A stretch of DNA of 59,264 nt from an uncultured Prevotellaceae bacterium (GTDB taxonomy: Bacteria > Bacteroidota > Bacteroidia > Bacteroidales > Muribaculaceae), in assembly GCA_937898675.1 (NCBI GenBank), contig CALEJB010000050.1, forward strand, positions 1 through 59,264, given 5' to 3'. The translations under genes were made by a program, and so were the position numbers. Under the pieces are notes generated by a model that worked only from the letters and a program-made list of their open reading frames with translations, was not told where the DNA came from and did not search any database. Shown here in pieces: positions 15,500-23,787 of the stretch; position 1 is the stretch's first letter; every line of letters starts with the position of its first letter.

Positions 15500-16912
15500 A
15501 TGGCAACCGACAACAAGAACAAGAATAAAGAAAAAGAGTATGTACCCCAGACCGGCTCGCTCAAGCAGCGCCTGGCAGGCGTGAAGGCGACGCGCTGGGT
15601 GCGCTTTGGCATCGTGGCCGCCATCTACCTGATGTGGACCATCTGGATGGGCAACCCCTGGCTGCTGCTGGGCCTGCTACTGCTCGCCGACATCTACCTC
15701 ACCCAGTTCATCCCCTGGGGCGGCTGGAAGGGCATCAAGAACAAGCCCCTGCGCACCCTGTGCAGCTGGATTGACGCCATCGCCTATGCCGTCGTGCTGG
15801 TGTATTTCCTGTTCCTGTTTGTGGGACAGAACTACCAAATCCCCTCGTCTTCGCTCGAGAAATCGCTGCTCACGGGCGACTTCCTGTGGGTCAACAAGGT
15901 GACCTACGGCCCGCGCGTGCCCCAGACGCCCATCCACTTCCCGCTGGCGCAGAACACCCTGCCCTTCTTTAACTGCAAGTCCTACATCGAGCATCCGCAG
16001 TTGGACTACCACCGCCTCAAGGGCCTGCGCAACGTGGAGCGCATGGACATCGTGGTGTTTAACTTCCCCGCTGGCGACACCGTGGCGCTCAAGGTGCCCA
16101 ACCCCGACTACTACACCCTGTGCCATGAGCGTGGCCGCGATGTGGTGAACAACAACGAGGCCGAGTTCGGCAAAGTCATCTACCGCCCTGTGGACCGCCG
16201 CGACAACTATGTAAAGCGCTGCCTGGGCCTGCCCGGCGAGACCATACAAATCAAGAACGGCATCGTGTTTGCCGACGGCAAGGCGATTCCGCAGCCCAAG
16301 AATGTGCAGTACTTCTACTATGTCGAGACCGACGGCACCCCCATCAGCGACGAGTTGTTTGACCAGATGCGCGTGAGCGTGGACGACCGCAACTTTGCCA
16401 TCAACGGGCACATACTGCCCCTCACCGCCGAGATGAAGAAAACCCTCGAGGCAACGCCGTTTGTCAAGAGCATCCAGCGCATCCAGCCCGACGAGCGCGA
16501 CGCAACGCTCACCTACCCCCTGGGCTACAACTACGGCTGGACGCACGCCGACTACGGCCCCGTGTGGGTACCCAAGAAGGGCGCCACCATCGACATCAAT
16601 GTCAAGAACCTGCCGCTGTATGAGCGCTGCATCAAGAACTATGAGGGCAACGACCTGCAAGTCAAGGGCAACCAGATTTACATCAACGGCAAGCCGGCGG
16701 CCAAGTACACCTTCAAGATGGACTACTACTGGATGATGGGCGACAACCGCGACAACTCGCTCGACTCCCGCTACTGGGGATTCGTCCCCGAGGACCACAT
16801 TGTGGGCACCCCGTCAATCATCCTCATCTCGTTTGACAAGGACCGCAGGCTCCTTGACGGCGCCGTGCGCTGGAACCGCATCTTTAAGATGCCCAACCCC
16901 GACAAAAAGTGA
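15500..16912 (+). CDS. lepB: LepB, signal peptidase I
   Basis: This 470-residue membrane protease removes signal peptides from Sec-exported proteins. After a Lys-rich N-terminus come two or three hydrophobic helices (about residues 35-75 and 85-107). The catalytic serine is probably Ser118 in IPSSSLEKSLLTGD, the counterpart of PSGSM. The catalytic lysine is Lys239 in RDNYVKRCLGLPGE. The box GDNRDNSLDSRYWGFVP sits near the C-terminus. A large insert between the boxes makes it longer than E. coli LepB, as is usual in Bacteroidota. Its stop overlaps the GTG of the next gene (GTGA), so the pair is translationally coupled. Confidence 0.93.
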   Translation: MATDNKNKNKEKEYVPQTGSLKQRLAGVKATRWVRFGIVAAIYLMWTIWMGNPWLLLGLLLLADIYLTQFIPWGGWKGIKNKPLRTLCSWIDAIAYAVVLVYFLFLFVGQNYQIPSSSLEKSLLTGDFLWVNKVTYGPRVPQTPIHFPLAQNTLPFFNCKSYIEHPQLDYHRLKGLRNVERMDIVVFNFPAGDTVALKVPNPDYYTLCHERGRDVVNNNEAEFGKVIYRPVDRRDNYVKRCLGLPGETIQIKNGIVFADGKAIPQPKNVQYFYYVETDGTPISDELFDQMRVSVDDRNFAINGHILPLTAEMKKTLEATPFVKSIQRIQPDERDATLTYPLGYNYGWTHADYGPVWVPKKGATIDINVKNLPLYERCIKNYEGNDLQVKGNQIYINGKPAAKYTFKMDYYWMMGDNRDNSLDSRYWGFVPEDHIVGTPSIILISFDKDRRLLDGAVRWNRIFKMPNPDKK

Positions 16913-17565
16913 CCTCACATCCTGGAACCGGCACCGCGCTGGTGACGGGCAGCATGTGCGCCGCCAGCGTGCGTTGTTATGCCGCCGCCGTCAAGTGCGG
17001 CGCATGGCTCATCGACCTGGATGAGACACGACTGCCGCTGCGCCACAGCCACCACCGCTACCGCGTTGACGGGCCCAACGGCCCGCAGACGCTCACCGTG
17101 CCTCTCGAGGGACGCACCAACAACATGGCCACCCCCATGCGCGACGTGCTCATCTCGGAGCATGGCGACTGGCGACGGCTGCACTGGGGCGCGCTATACT
17201 CGGCCTACGGCCGCTCGCCCTATTTCGACTATGTCGCCGACGACCTGCAACGCATCATCCGCGGCAGCCAGCGCTATCTGCACGAGTTCAACGCCCAGAT
17301 GCACCAGGTCATCGTCGACTTTATGGCGCTGCCCGTCACAGCGCGCGTCCTCGACGGCGCCACTGCCGACGGGTGCCGCATGACCGACCTGCGCGGACTC
17401 ATCGCCACCAAGAAGCCCGACACCCTGCCCATCGCCAACGCCCCTTATTATCAAATGTGGAGCAAGCCGTTCCTCCCCGGCATGAGCATCCTGGACCTGA
17501 TGATGAACCTGGGGCGCGAGGGCATCATCACCCTGATGGAAATGGCAAAGGATTTCACCATTTAA
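16909..17565 (+). CDS. WbqC-like family protein
   Basis: This 218-residue protein resembles the WbqC-like family, recognised from the LPLRHSHHRYRV segment, the LTVPLEGRTNNMATPMRDVLI block, WRRLHWGALYSAYGRSPYFDY and the C-terminal PNAPYYQMW-like region (IANAPYYQMWSKPFLPGMSI). WbqC proteins are linked to surface glycan loci but a biochemical role is not established. The GTG at 16909 overlaps the lepB stop. ATG 16954 is an alternative, but it would remove the conserved-looking LVTGSMCA start. Pairing with lepB is, from memory, common in Bacteroides. Confidence 0.75.
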   Translation: MTSHPGTGTALVTGSMCAASVRCYAAAVKCGAWLIDLDETRLPLRHSHHRYRVDGPNGPQTLTVPLEGRTNNMATPMRDVLISEHGDWRRLHWGALYSAYGRSPYFDYVADDLQRIIRGSQRYLHEFNAQMHQVIVDFMALPVTARVLDGATADGCRMTDLRGLIATKKPDTLPIANAPYYQMWSKPFLPGMSILDLMMNLGREGIITLMEMAKDFTI

Positions 17566-17612
17566 AAAAAGTTAAAATCCCGCCACTTTTCTGTCTTTTA
17601 AGAAATCTTTAC

Positions 17613-17620
17613 TATATTTG
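17613..17620 (+). promoter_or_regulatory. -7 box of the candidate ncRNA
   Basis: TATATTTG fits TAnnTTTG exactly. Upstream DNA at 17588-17600 is T-rich (TTTTCTGTCTTTT), but no perfect TTTG at 19-21 spacing is present. Transcription would start at about 17626, in a region with no gene. Confidence 0.6.
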
Positions 17621-17625
17621 CAACT

Positions 17626-17785
17626 CATAACAAAATCAAGAGAAAGTAAAAGAAATAAGAATCATTTAGTCTAAATTTCCCTAAGCCAACGGGCCAAAAG
17701 GAAGCATGTGAATGTCGATTGGCGGTTGCGCTGGCACTGTGGAGGCATTATTCCGGTTTCAAGGATAATGCCCCCATTTTTTTTT
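17626..17785 (+). ncRNA. Candidate small non-coding RNA, about 160 nt
   Basis: A transcript bounded by the TATATTTG box and a rho-independent terminator would be about 160 nt, with no credible reading frame. The first 55 bases are unstructured and A-rich. GCCAA near 17685 can pair with TTGGC near 17719. The 3' end is a strong hairpin followed by nine T. This layout (promoter, no ORF, terminator, Bacteroidales host) matches how the Rfam family Bacteroidales-1 was described, and 6S-like RNAs are another option. I cannot confirm either by eye. Confidence 0.55.
17744..17785 (+). terminator. Rho-independent terminator of the candidate ncRNA
   Basis: GGCATTAT-T-CC (17744-17754) pairs with GG-ATAATGCC (17763-17772) around a short loop, followed by CCCA and nine T (17777-17785). 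This is the best classical terminator in the window. Confidence 0.8.
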
Positions 17786-17810
17786 GAGGGCAAAAAGTTC
17801 AAACAACCAT

Positions 17811-17903
17811 AACAACAAGGAACAACAGCAACAACAGATTTTTCAACCACACCTCTGAAGAAAAAACAAGTTGTCCAAGTTGTTACCTGTTGTTCCTGTT
17901 GTT
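17811..17903. repeat. AACAACAGG-type inverted repeat upstream of lolD
   Basis: The left arm (17811-17837) reads AACAACAAGGAACAACAG then CAACAACAG. The right arm (17879-17903) is nearly its reverse complement, with one or two small indels, giving a stem of about 25 pairs with a loop of about 40 bases. Each arm is itself a repeated AACAACAGG-like unit. It lies between the ncRNA terminator and the lolD promoter. Confidence 0.7.
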
Positions 17904-17974
17904 TGACAGGTCGCTGTTGATGGACAATTTGGAGAAATTCTCTCGCCCGTGGGGGTTGAATGGAAAGTTTTTAG

Positions 17975-17982
17975 TAACTTTG
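17975..17982 (+). promoter_or_regulatory. -7 box of lolD
   Basis: TAACTTTG fits TAnnTTTG and ends 23 bases before the ATG pair at 18006. A GTTGA at 17955 could serve as a weak -33 but the spacing is short. Confidence 0.55.
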
Positions 17983-18005
17983 CGTGTCTATATACTATAT
18001 CAAGC

Positions 18006-18707
18006 ATGATGATAGAGGCAAGAAACATAATCAAGCGCTATGGCGAACTTGAAGTGCTGCGCAATGTGGACATGGACATCGCCCAGGGCGAGGTAGTGTC
18101 GATTGTGGGCCCCAGCGGCGCCGGCAAGACCACGCTGCTGCAGATTATTGGCACGCTCGACGCGCCGCAGCAGGGCCAGGTGCGCTACGAGGGCACCGAC
18201 GTGCTTGCGCTGCGCGACCGCGAGTTGGCGCGCTTCAGGAACCGCAACATCGGCTTTGTGTTCCAGTTCCACCAGCTGCTGCCCGAGTTCACCATGCTCG
18301 AGAATGTCGCCATCCCTGCCCTGCTGGGCGGCGACAACCGCAACGACGCCTACCGCCGTGCCAAGCAACTGCTGGAGCGCATGCACCTGGCCGACCGCCT
18401 GGAACACAAGCCCTCGCAACTGAGCGGCGGCGAGTGCCAGCGCGTGGCCGTGGCGCGCGCCCTCATCAACTCGCCCAAGGTCATCCTTGCCGACGAGCCC
18501 TCGGGCAGCCTCGACACCCAGAACAAGCAGGAACTGCACCAGCTGTTCTTTGACCTGCGCGACGACCTGGGCCAGACGTTTGTCATCGTCACCCATGACG
18601 AGACGCTGGCTGCCATGGCCGACCGCACACTGCACATGCGTGACGGCATCATCGTGAACGAGACGCGACGCAACGGCGGCGCCAGCACTGCAACAGCCAA
18701 CCCATGA
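18006..18707 (+). CDS. lolD: LolD-like lipoprotein-releasing ABC transporter ATPase
   Basis: This 233-residue ATPase belongs to the MacB/LolD group that powers release of lipoproteins from the inner membrane, or extrusion by a MacB-like pump. Motifs in order are Walker A GPSGAGKTT (about residue 37), the Q-loop in FVFQFHQLLPEFTMLENVAIPALL (a group hallmark), signature LSGGECQRVAVARAL, Walker B VILADEPSGSLD, and the switch His in VIVTHD. The start is ATG 18006, since 18009 is also ATG and the GTG at 17949 lies upstream of the promoter. No LolC/E permease lies next to it. The downstream lipoprotein gene overlaps it by four bases (ATGA). Confidence 0.87.
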   Translation: MMIEARNIIKRYGELEVLRNVDMDIAQGEVVSIVGPSGAGKTTLLQIIGTLDAPQQGQVRYEGTDVLALRDRELARFRNRNIGFVFQFHQLLPEFTMLENVAIPALLGGDNRNDAYRRAKQLLERMHLADRLEHKPSQLSGGECQRVAVARALINSPKVILADEPSGSLDTQNKQELHQLFFDLRDDLGQTFVIVTHDETLAAMADRTLHMRDGIIVNETRRNGGASTATANP

Positions 18708-19378
18708 TGAGACTGCGCCTACTGCCCATAATGCTGCTGACGGCCCTGCTCGGACTGGCCTCCTGCGACAAGCAGGAGGACCTGGACCGTTCCTATACCG
18801 ACTACCGCTACGACATCGTGACCTACCTGGGCCTGAACGGCCAGGGCACGGTGTTTGAATACCTGGGGCGCGGCGACAGCGCCGCCGTCAGGCTGCAGGC
18901 GGCAGCAGCCATCACGGGCGAGAACCTCAAGCCCATGACGCGGGTGCTGCTGCGGTATGAGTTCGCCGACGCGCGCCAGTCGGGCGACGCGAGGCAGATT
19001 GTGGCCTATGGCTGCAGCGGCATCATCAGCGACTCGCTGCGCTGCGCCAGCAACTTCACAGACTGGCCCATGCACCCGGTCAAACTGCGCAGCCTGTGGC
19101 GCACCGGCGAGTTCATCAACCTGCACTGCCAGGTCGAGTTCACCGACAAGGCCCGCACCTTCATGCTCGTCGCCGACAGCCTGACCTTGAGCCAGGACAC
19201 CGTGCACTGCCACCTCACCCACGACTTGCGGGGACAGGCGGGAACGTTCTGGCGCGACTGCTATGCCTCGTTCAACATCGGCGCCGTGTGGAAGCGCGAG
19301 TCGTGCCGCGCCGTCAGGCTGCACCTCAACGACGCGAACTTCAAGGACAAAGACTATTACGATTTTACGAAACAATAA
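18704..19378 (+). CDS. Lipoprotein of unknown function, possibly NigD-like
   Basis: This 224-residue protein has a clear lipoprotein signal: MMRLRLLPIMLLTALLGLASC with the lipid Cys at residue 21. The mature part starts DKQEDLDRSYTDYRYDIVTY and is rich in short strands. Size and pattern recall the NigD-like lipoproteins of Bacteroidales, but I see no decisive motif. Translational coupling to lolD (ATGA overlap) suggests shared expression. It is likely anchored in the inner or outer membrane, facing the periplasm. Confidence 0.6.
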   Translation: MMRLRLLPIMLLTALLGLASCDKQEDLDRSYTDYRYDIVTYLGLNGQGTVFEYLGRGDSAAVRLQAAAAITGENLKPMTRVLLRYEFADARQSGDARQIVAYGCSGIISDSLRCASNFTDWPMHPVKLRSLWRTGEFINLHCQVEFTDKARTFMLVADSLTLSQDTVHCHLTHDLRGQAGTFWRDCYASFNIGAVWKRESCRAVRLHLNDANFKDKDYYDFTKQ

Positions 19379-19413
19379 ATACTAACCCTTAAATTTTTAA
19401 ATATCACATTATT

Positions 19414-19737
19414 ATGGCAAACGACAATCAAAACAACCAGCAGCAAATCAAGATCGAAGTTCCCCAGGACGAACTCCAGGGCCGTTACGCTAACATGGCC
19501 ATGATCGCCCACAGCGTCAACGACTTTTTCATCGACCTGATTCTGCGCGGTCCCAATATGCCCCAGGCCCGTGTGCAGAGCCGCGTCATCATGGCGCCCC
19601 AGCACGCCAAGGAACTCATGCTCGCCCTGGCCGACAACATCCGCCGCTACGAGAGCAACTTTGGCGAAATCAAAGTCTCGCGCCCCGCGCCCGGCAACGG
19701 CATCATGGACTTCCCCCTGCCCAAGGGCCAGGCATGA
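19414..19737 (+). CDS. DUF3467 family protein
   Basis: This 107-residue cytoplasmic protein matches DUF3467: a polar Asn/Gln-rich start, then IKIEVPQDELQGRYANMAMI, a NDFFIDLILRGPNMPQARV segment and RVIMAPQHAKELMLALADNI. Members are small and occur widely in Bacteroidota, with no established function. It lies alone between the lipoprotein gene and cysS (67 bases to the cysS start). A long frame that runs from inside this gene into cysS is only a fortuitous extension of the cysS frame. Confidence 0.85.
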   Translation: MANDNQNNQQQIKIEVPQDELQGRYANMAMIAHSVNDFFIDLILRGPNMPQARVQSRVIMAPQHAKELMLALADNIRRYESNFGEIKVSRPAPGNGIMDFPLPKGQA

Positions 19738-19804
19738 TACATTGAAACCGGCGGGCTTCACGCCCGATGAATTAACCATAAAACCAAACACCCCCCCCAA
19801 AAAA

Positions 19805-21280
19805 ATGGAACATCCTTTGTTCATCTACAATACCCGCACGCGGCGCAAGGAGCATTTCGAGCCCTTGAACGCGCCCATGGTGGGCATGTATGTCTGCGGA
19901 CCCACGGTGTACGGCGACCCGCACCTGGGACACACCAGGCCCGCCATCACCTTTGACGTGCTGTTCCGTTACCTGCAGCAACTGGGCTACAAGGTGCGCT
20001 ATGTGCGCAACATCACCGATGTGGGCCACCTCGAGCACGACGCCGACGAGGGCGAGGACAAAATCGCCAAGAAGGCGCGCCTCGAGCAACTCGAGCCCAT
20101 GGAAGTGGCGCAGTACTACACCAACCGCTACCACGCCGCCATGCAGGCGCTCAACGTGCTGCCTCCCAGCATCGAGCCCCACGCCACGGGGCACATCATC
20201 GAGCAGGAGGAACTCGTGAAGCAAATCATGGAAAACGGCTACGCCTATGAGAGCAACGGCAGCATCTACTTTGACATCGAGGCCTATAACCGCGACCACC
20301 GCTACGGCGTGCTCTCGGGACGCAACCTCGATGACATCCTCAATGCCAGCCGCGAACTGTCGGGCGTGGGCGAGAAACGCAACCAGGCCGACTTTGCCCT
20401 GTGGAAAAAGGCCCAACCCGAGCACATCATGCGCTGGCCCTCGCCATGGAGCGACGGCTTCCCCGGGTGGCACTGCGAGTGCACCGCCATGGGACGCAAG
20501 TACCTGGGCAAGCACTTCGACATCCACGGCGGCGGCATGGACCTCGTGTTCCCGCACCACGAGTGCGAGATCGCGCAGGCCGTGGCCAGCCAGGGCGACG
20601 AGATGGTGCGCTACTGGATGCATAACAACATGATTACCATCAATGGCCAAAAGATGGGCAAGTCGCTGGGCAACTTCATCACCCTGGAGCAGTTCTTCAC
20701 GGGCGACCACCCCAAGTTGACGCAGGCCTACTCGCCCATGACCATCCGCTTCTTCATCCTTCAGGCCCATTACCGCGGCACCGTGGACTTCTCCAACGAG
20801 GCCCTGCAAGCCGCCGAGAAGGCCCTGGAGCGCATCCTTGACGGATGGCACCGCCTGAACGCGCTCACCGCAGCACCCGCATCCTCCATCCAACTGGAGA
20901 ACTACCGCCAGCGCTGCGCCGACGCCATGAACGACGACCTCAACACCCCCATCGCCATCGCCACGCTGTTTGACGCATGCAAGGTCATCAATCAGGCCAA
21001 CGACGGCAACGCCACGCTGTGCCAGGCCGACATCGACGAACTCAAGAGCGTCTTCCAGACCTATCTGTTTGATGTGCTGGGCATCCGCGACGACGCGGCC
21101 GGAGGCGAGAGCGTCAACCTCGACCCCTACCGCAAGGCCGTTGACCTGCTGCTCGACATGCGCCGCAACGCCAAGGCCAACAAGGACTGGGCGACCAGCG
21201 ACCTCATTCGCGACAAACTCGCCGAATACGGCTTCGAGGTCAAGGACACCAAGGACGGATTTGAGTGGAAAGTGAAGTAA
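19805..21280 (+). CDS. cysS: CysS, cysteinyl-tRNA synthetase
   Basis: This 491-residue class I synthetase charges tRNA-Cys. The start is ATG 19805, giving MEHPLFIYNTRTRRKEHFEP, the usual Bacteroidota N-terminus. The HIGH box appears as HLGH in GDPHLGHTRP, the zinc-site region as CGPTVYG and later WHCECTAMG and HHECEIAQ, and the KMSKS box as KMGKS in INGQKMGKSLGNF. The length is normal and the C-terminal DALR-like anticodon region is intact. No frameshift is visible. Confidence 0.96.
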   Translation: MEHPLFIYNTRTRRKEHFEPLNAPMVGMYVCGPTVYGDPHLGHTRPAITFDVLFRYLQQLGYKVRYVRNITDVGHLEHDADEGEDKIAKKARLEQLEPMEVAQYYTNRYHAAMQALNVLPPSIEPHATGHIIEQEELVKQIMENGYAYESNGSIYFDIEAYNRDHRYGVLSGRNLDDILNASRELSGVGEKRNQADFALWKKAQPEHIMRWPSPWSDGFPGWHCECTAMGRKYLGKHFDIHGGGMDLVFPHHECEIAQAVASQGDEMVRYWMHNNMITINGQKMGKSLGNFITLEQFFTGDHPKLTQAYSPMTIRFFILQAHYRGTVDFSNEALQAAEKALERILDGWHRLNALTAAPASSIQLENYRQRCADAMNDDLNTPIAIATLFDACKVINQANDGNATLCQADIDELKSVFQTYLFDVLGIRDDAAGGESVNLDPYRKAVDLLLDMRRNAKANKDWATSDLIRDKLAEYGFEVKDTKDGFEWKVK

Positions 21281-21320
21281 TGACCGCGGCACGCCGCGAC
21301 TACAGATGATTGAATCAGGA

Positions 21321-21400
21321 AGCATCCGCACATTTCTCCCTCACGCCAAGGCACCAGGACAATGTGCGGATGCTCAACTCCCAACTCCTAACTCCTAACT
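21321..21400. repeat. Composite intergenic repeat, copy 1 (hairpin plus heptamers)
   Basis: AGCATCCGCACATT (21321-21334) and AATGTGCGGATGCT (21361-21374) are exact inverted repeats. The loop contains, on the minus strand, GTGCCTTGGCGTGAG, which matches GTGCCTTAGCGTGAG at copy 3 near 35051. The heptamer series AACTCCC AACTCCT AACTCCT AACT (21376-21400) follows and ends 3 bases before the glycosyltransferase ATG. Confidence 0.75.
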
Positions 21401-21403
21401 AAA

Positions 21404-22375
21404 ATGCCGCTCATCTCGGTCATCGTGCCCGTGTACAACGTGGAGCAATACCTGGACCAGTGCATGCAGAGCATTGTCGCCCAGAGTTATCGCCATCTCG
21501 AAATCCTCGTGGTGGACGACGGCAGCACCGATGGCAGCGGCGCCATGTGCGACCAGTGGGCGGCGCGCGACAGCCGCGTCCGCGTCTTTCACCAGCCCAA
21601 CGGCGGCCTGTCGGCGGCGCGCAACACCGCCCTCGACGCCATGACGGGCCAGCTGGTCGTCATGGCCGACAGCGACGACGTGCTGCACCCGCAATTCATC
21701 GCCACCCTGCTGGCAGTGATGCAGCGGCACGACGCCGACATCGCCGTGGGCGGCTACCAGCCCTTCTACGGCGAGCGCATGGAATTCCCCGCCCTCACGG
21801 GCACCGACAAGGTGGTGACGTACGACCGCCGCGAGGCACTGCAGGCCATCCTCTACCAGCGCGGACTCACCCACTCGGCATGGGGGCGCATCTACCGCGC
21901 CAGCCTGTTCGAGGGCATCCGCTACCCCGTGGGCAGCATCTACGAGGACCTGGCCATCATTTACCCATTAATAAGAAAATGCCGCCGCGTGGCGGCCATC
22001 GGCACGGTGCTCTATGGCTACCGCCAGCGCCAGGACAGCATCATCGGCGCGTTCTCGCCGCGCCGCGCCGCCGTGCTCGACATCGCCGAGGCCCTTGAGC
22101 GACAGGTCGAGCGCGACGATGCCCAGCACCTGCCCGCAGTGCGCAGCCGCCTGCTCAGCGCCTATTTCAACATACTGCTGCTCAGCCAGCAAGACCGGCA
22201 GCACGACCACAGCGCCCTGGCCAACCGCTGCTGGCAGGGCATCAAGCGCCTGCGCTGGCGCTGCCTCATCGACGGCAATGTCCGCCTGAAAAACAAGTTA
22301 GGAATCCTCGCCTCCCTCACCGGCCGCACCATCCTGTGCAGCCTCATCGGCCGCAACTACCGCCCCAAGCCGTAA
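21404..22375 (+). CDS. Family 2 glycosyltransferase (GT-A fold)
   Basis: This 323-residue enzyme transfers a sugar from a nucleotide sugar. The N-terminal GT2 domain is textbook: ISVIVPVYNVEQYLDQCMQS, then VVDDGSTDGS, the GLSAARNTALDAM block, and ADSDD (the DxD-type metal site) near residue 90. SAWGRIYRASLFEGIRYPVGSIYEDL marks the acceptor half. The C-terminal 100 residues are helical and basic. There is no membrane helix, so it acts at the cytoplasmic face. The gene stands alone, so its acceptor (LPS, capsule or other) is unknown. The start codon directly abuts a repeat array, leaving no room for a ribosome site other than repeat sequence. Confidence 0.88.
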   Translation: MPLISVIVPVYNVEQYLDQCMQSIVAQSYRHLEILVVDDGSTDGSGAMCDQWAARDSRVRVFHQPNGGLSAARNTALDAMTGQLVVMADSDDVLHPQFIATLLAVMQRHDADIAVGGYQPFYGERMEFPALTGTDKVVTYDRREALQAILYQRGLTHSAWGRIYRASLFEGIRYPVGSIYEDLAIIYPLIRKCRRVAAIGTVLYGYRQRQDSIIGAFSPRRAAVLDIAEALERQVERDDAQHLPAVRSRLLSAYFNILLLSQQDRQHDHSALANRCWQGIKRLRWRCLIDGNVRLKNKLGILASLTGRTILCSLIGRNYRPKP

Positions 22376-22377
22376 AT

Positions 22378-22508
22378 CACATCCCGCACGGGACGCCAGT
22401 TTGCCGGAGCATGGGATGTAACCCGTCGGCAAAAACCGGGCATCGTAGCGCACAGCGGCATGTAAATCACTGACTTTCAGCACACCCCCCGAGAGCATAG
22501 CCTGATTT
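22378..22508. other. Intergenic region with one weak hairpin
   Basis: CACATCCC (22379-22386) can pair with GGGATGT near 22414-22421. Otherwise I see no gene, promoter or repeat between the converging glycosyltransferase and sufS. Confidence 0.35.
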
Positions 22509-23720
22509 TTACCGCAGCATGTCGGCCACGCGGCGGGTGGCGGCGACAAAGGCATTGACCTCGTCGAGCGTGTTATAGACCGCAAACGAGGCGCGCACCA
22601 TGCCCTGCACGCCATAGCGCGCCATGAGCGGCTCGGCGCAGTGGTGCCCGGTGCGGACCGCCACGCCCAGCTTGTCGAGCAGCAGGCCCATGTCGTAACT
22701 GCTGATGTCGCCCACGAGGAACGACAGCACGCCGCTCTTGCGGGGCGCGGTGCCAAACAACCGGATGCCCTCGATGCCGGCCAGTCCTTGGGTGGCGGCC
22801 GCCAGCAGTTCATGCTCATGGGCGGCGATATTCTCCAGCCCCAACTCATTGATGTAGTCGATGGCGGCGCCAAAGGCGGCGATATCGACAAAGTCGGGCG
22901 TGCCGGCCTCAAACTTGAACGGCAGGTCGGCAAAGGTGGTGCGCTCAAATGTCACGTTGCCAATCATCTCTCCCCCACCCTGATAAGGCGGCATCTTGTC
23001 CAGCCAGTAGCGCTTGCCGTACAGGATGCCCACGCCGGCAGGGCCGTACATCTTGTGGCTCGAAAAGGCGTAGAAGTCGCAGTCCAGGTCCTGCACATCC
23101 ACTGCGACGTGGGGCGCTGCCTGGGCGCCGTCCACGAGCACGGGTACACCGTTGCGGTGGGCAATGGCAATCATCTCCTTAACGGGATTGACCGTGCCCA
23201 GCACATTGGACACATGGGCGATGGCCACAAAGCGGGTGTTATCGGTGAACAGGTCTTCATAGGCCTGCATGTCCACCTCGCCGCTGTCGCTGATGGGCAC
23301 GACGCGGATGAAGACGCGCTTGCGCTGGCCGATGAGTTGCCAGGGCACGATGTTGCTGTGGTGCTCCATGGTGGTGACGATGATCTCGTCGCCGCTCTCG
23401 AGCATCGTGCCAAATGACGACGCCACCAGGTTGATGGCCTCGGTGGTGCCTCGGGTGAAAATCACCTCCTGGGTGCTGCCGGCGTTGATGAAGGCGCGCA
23501 CCCGCTCGCGCGTGGCCTCCTGCATGTCGGTAGCCTCCTGCGACAGGGTGTGCACGCCACGGTGCACATTGGCCTTATAGCGGTAATACATCTGTTCGAT
23601 GGCCTCGACCACACGGCGCGGCGTCTGGGACGTGGCGGCGTTGTCCAGATAGATGAGCGGACGCCCGTCAATCTGGCGTTCCAAGATGGGATATTCGGCA
23701 CGAATCTTGTTGATGTCCAT
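22509..23720 (-). CDS. sufS: SufS, cysteine desulfurase (PLP)
   Basis: SufS takes sulfur from cysteine to supply iron-sulfur cluster assembly. The 403-residue product has YLDNAATSQTP at the N-terminus, TTMEHHSNIVPW (PLP-stacking His), VDGAQAAPH (PLP Asp), the PLP-Schiff-base lysine in SSHKMYGPAG, and the sulfur-accepting cysteine in RTGHHCAEPLM, which is the group II/SufS form. It is the last gene of the sufBCDS operon, 67 bases after sufD. No SufE or SufU gene lies in this window. Confidence 0.95.
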   Translation of the reverse strand: MDINKIRAEYPILERQIDGRPLIYLDNAATSQTPRRVVEAIEQMYYRYKANVHRGVHTLSQEATDMQEATRERVRAFINAGSTQEVIFTRGTTEAINLVASSFGTMLESGDEIIVTTMEHHSNIVPWQLIGQRKRVFIRVVPISDSGEVDMQAYEDLFTDNTRFVAIAHVSNVLGTVNPVKEMIAIAHRNGVPVLVDGAQAAPHVAVDVQDLDCDFYAFSSHKMYGPAGVGILYGKRYWLDKMPPYQGGGEMIGNVTFERTTFADLPFKFEAGTPDFVDIAAFGAAIDYINELGLENIAAHEHELLAAATQGLAGIEGIRLFGTAPRKSGVLSFLVGDISSYDMGLLLDKLGVAVRTGHHCAEPLMARYGVQGMVRASFAVYNTLDEVNAFVAATRRVADMLR

Positions 23721-23787
23721 TTATTTTCAGTGATGAGTTAAATGTTGCCCGCGCTAACGCGGCCCTATTATGCGGAGGGTTCTTTAT

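Noticed and set aside
17811..17903. CRISPR array
   Set aside because: The two arms are inverted, not direct, and there are no spacers of uniform length or cas genes.
19571..19804. Fusion of DUF3467 with CysS
   Set aside because: The extended frame is not the DUF3467 frame. DUF3467 has its own stop at 19737 and CysS starts at ATG 19805.
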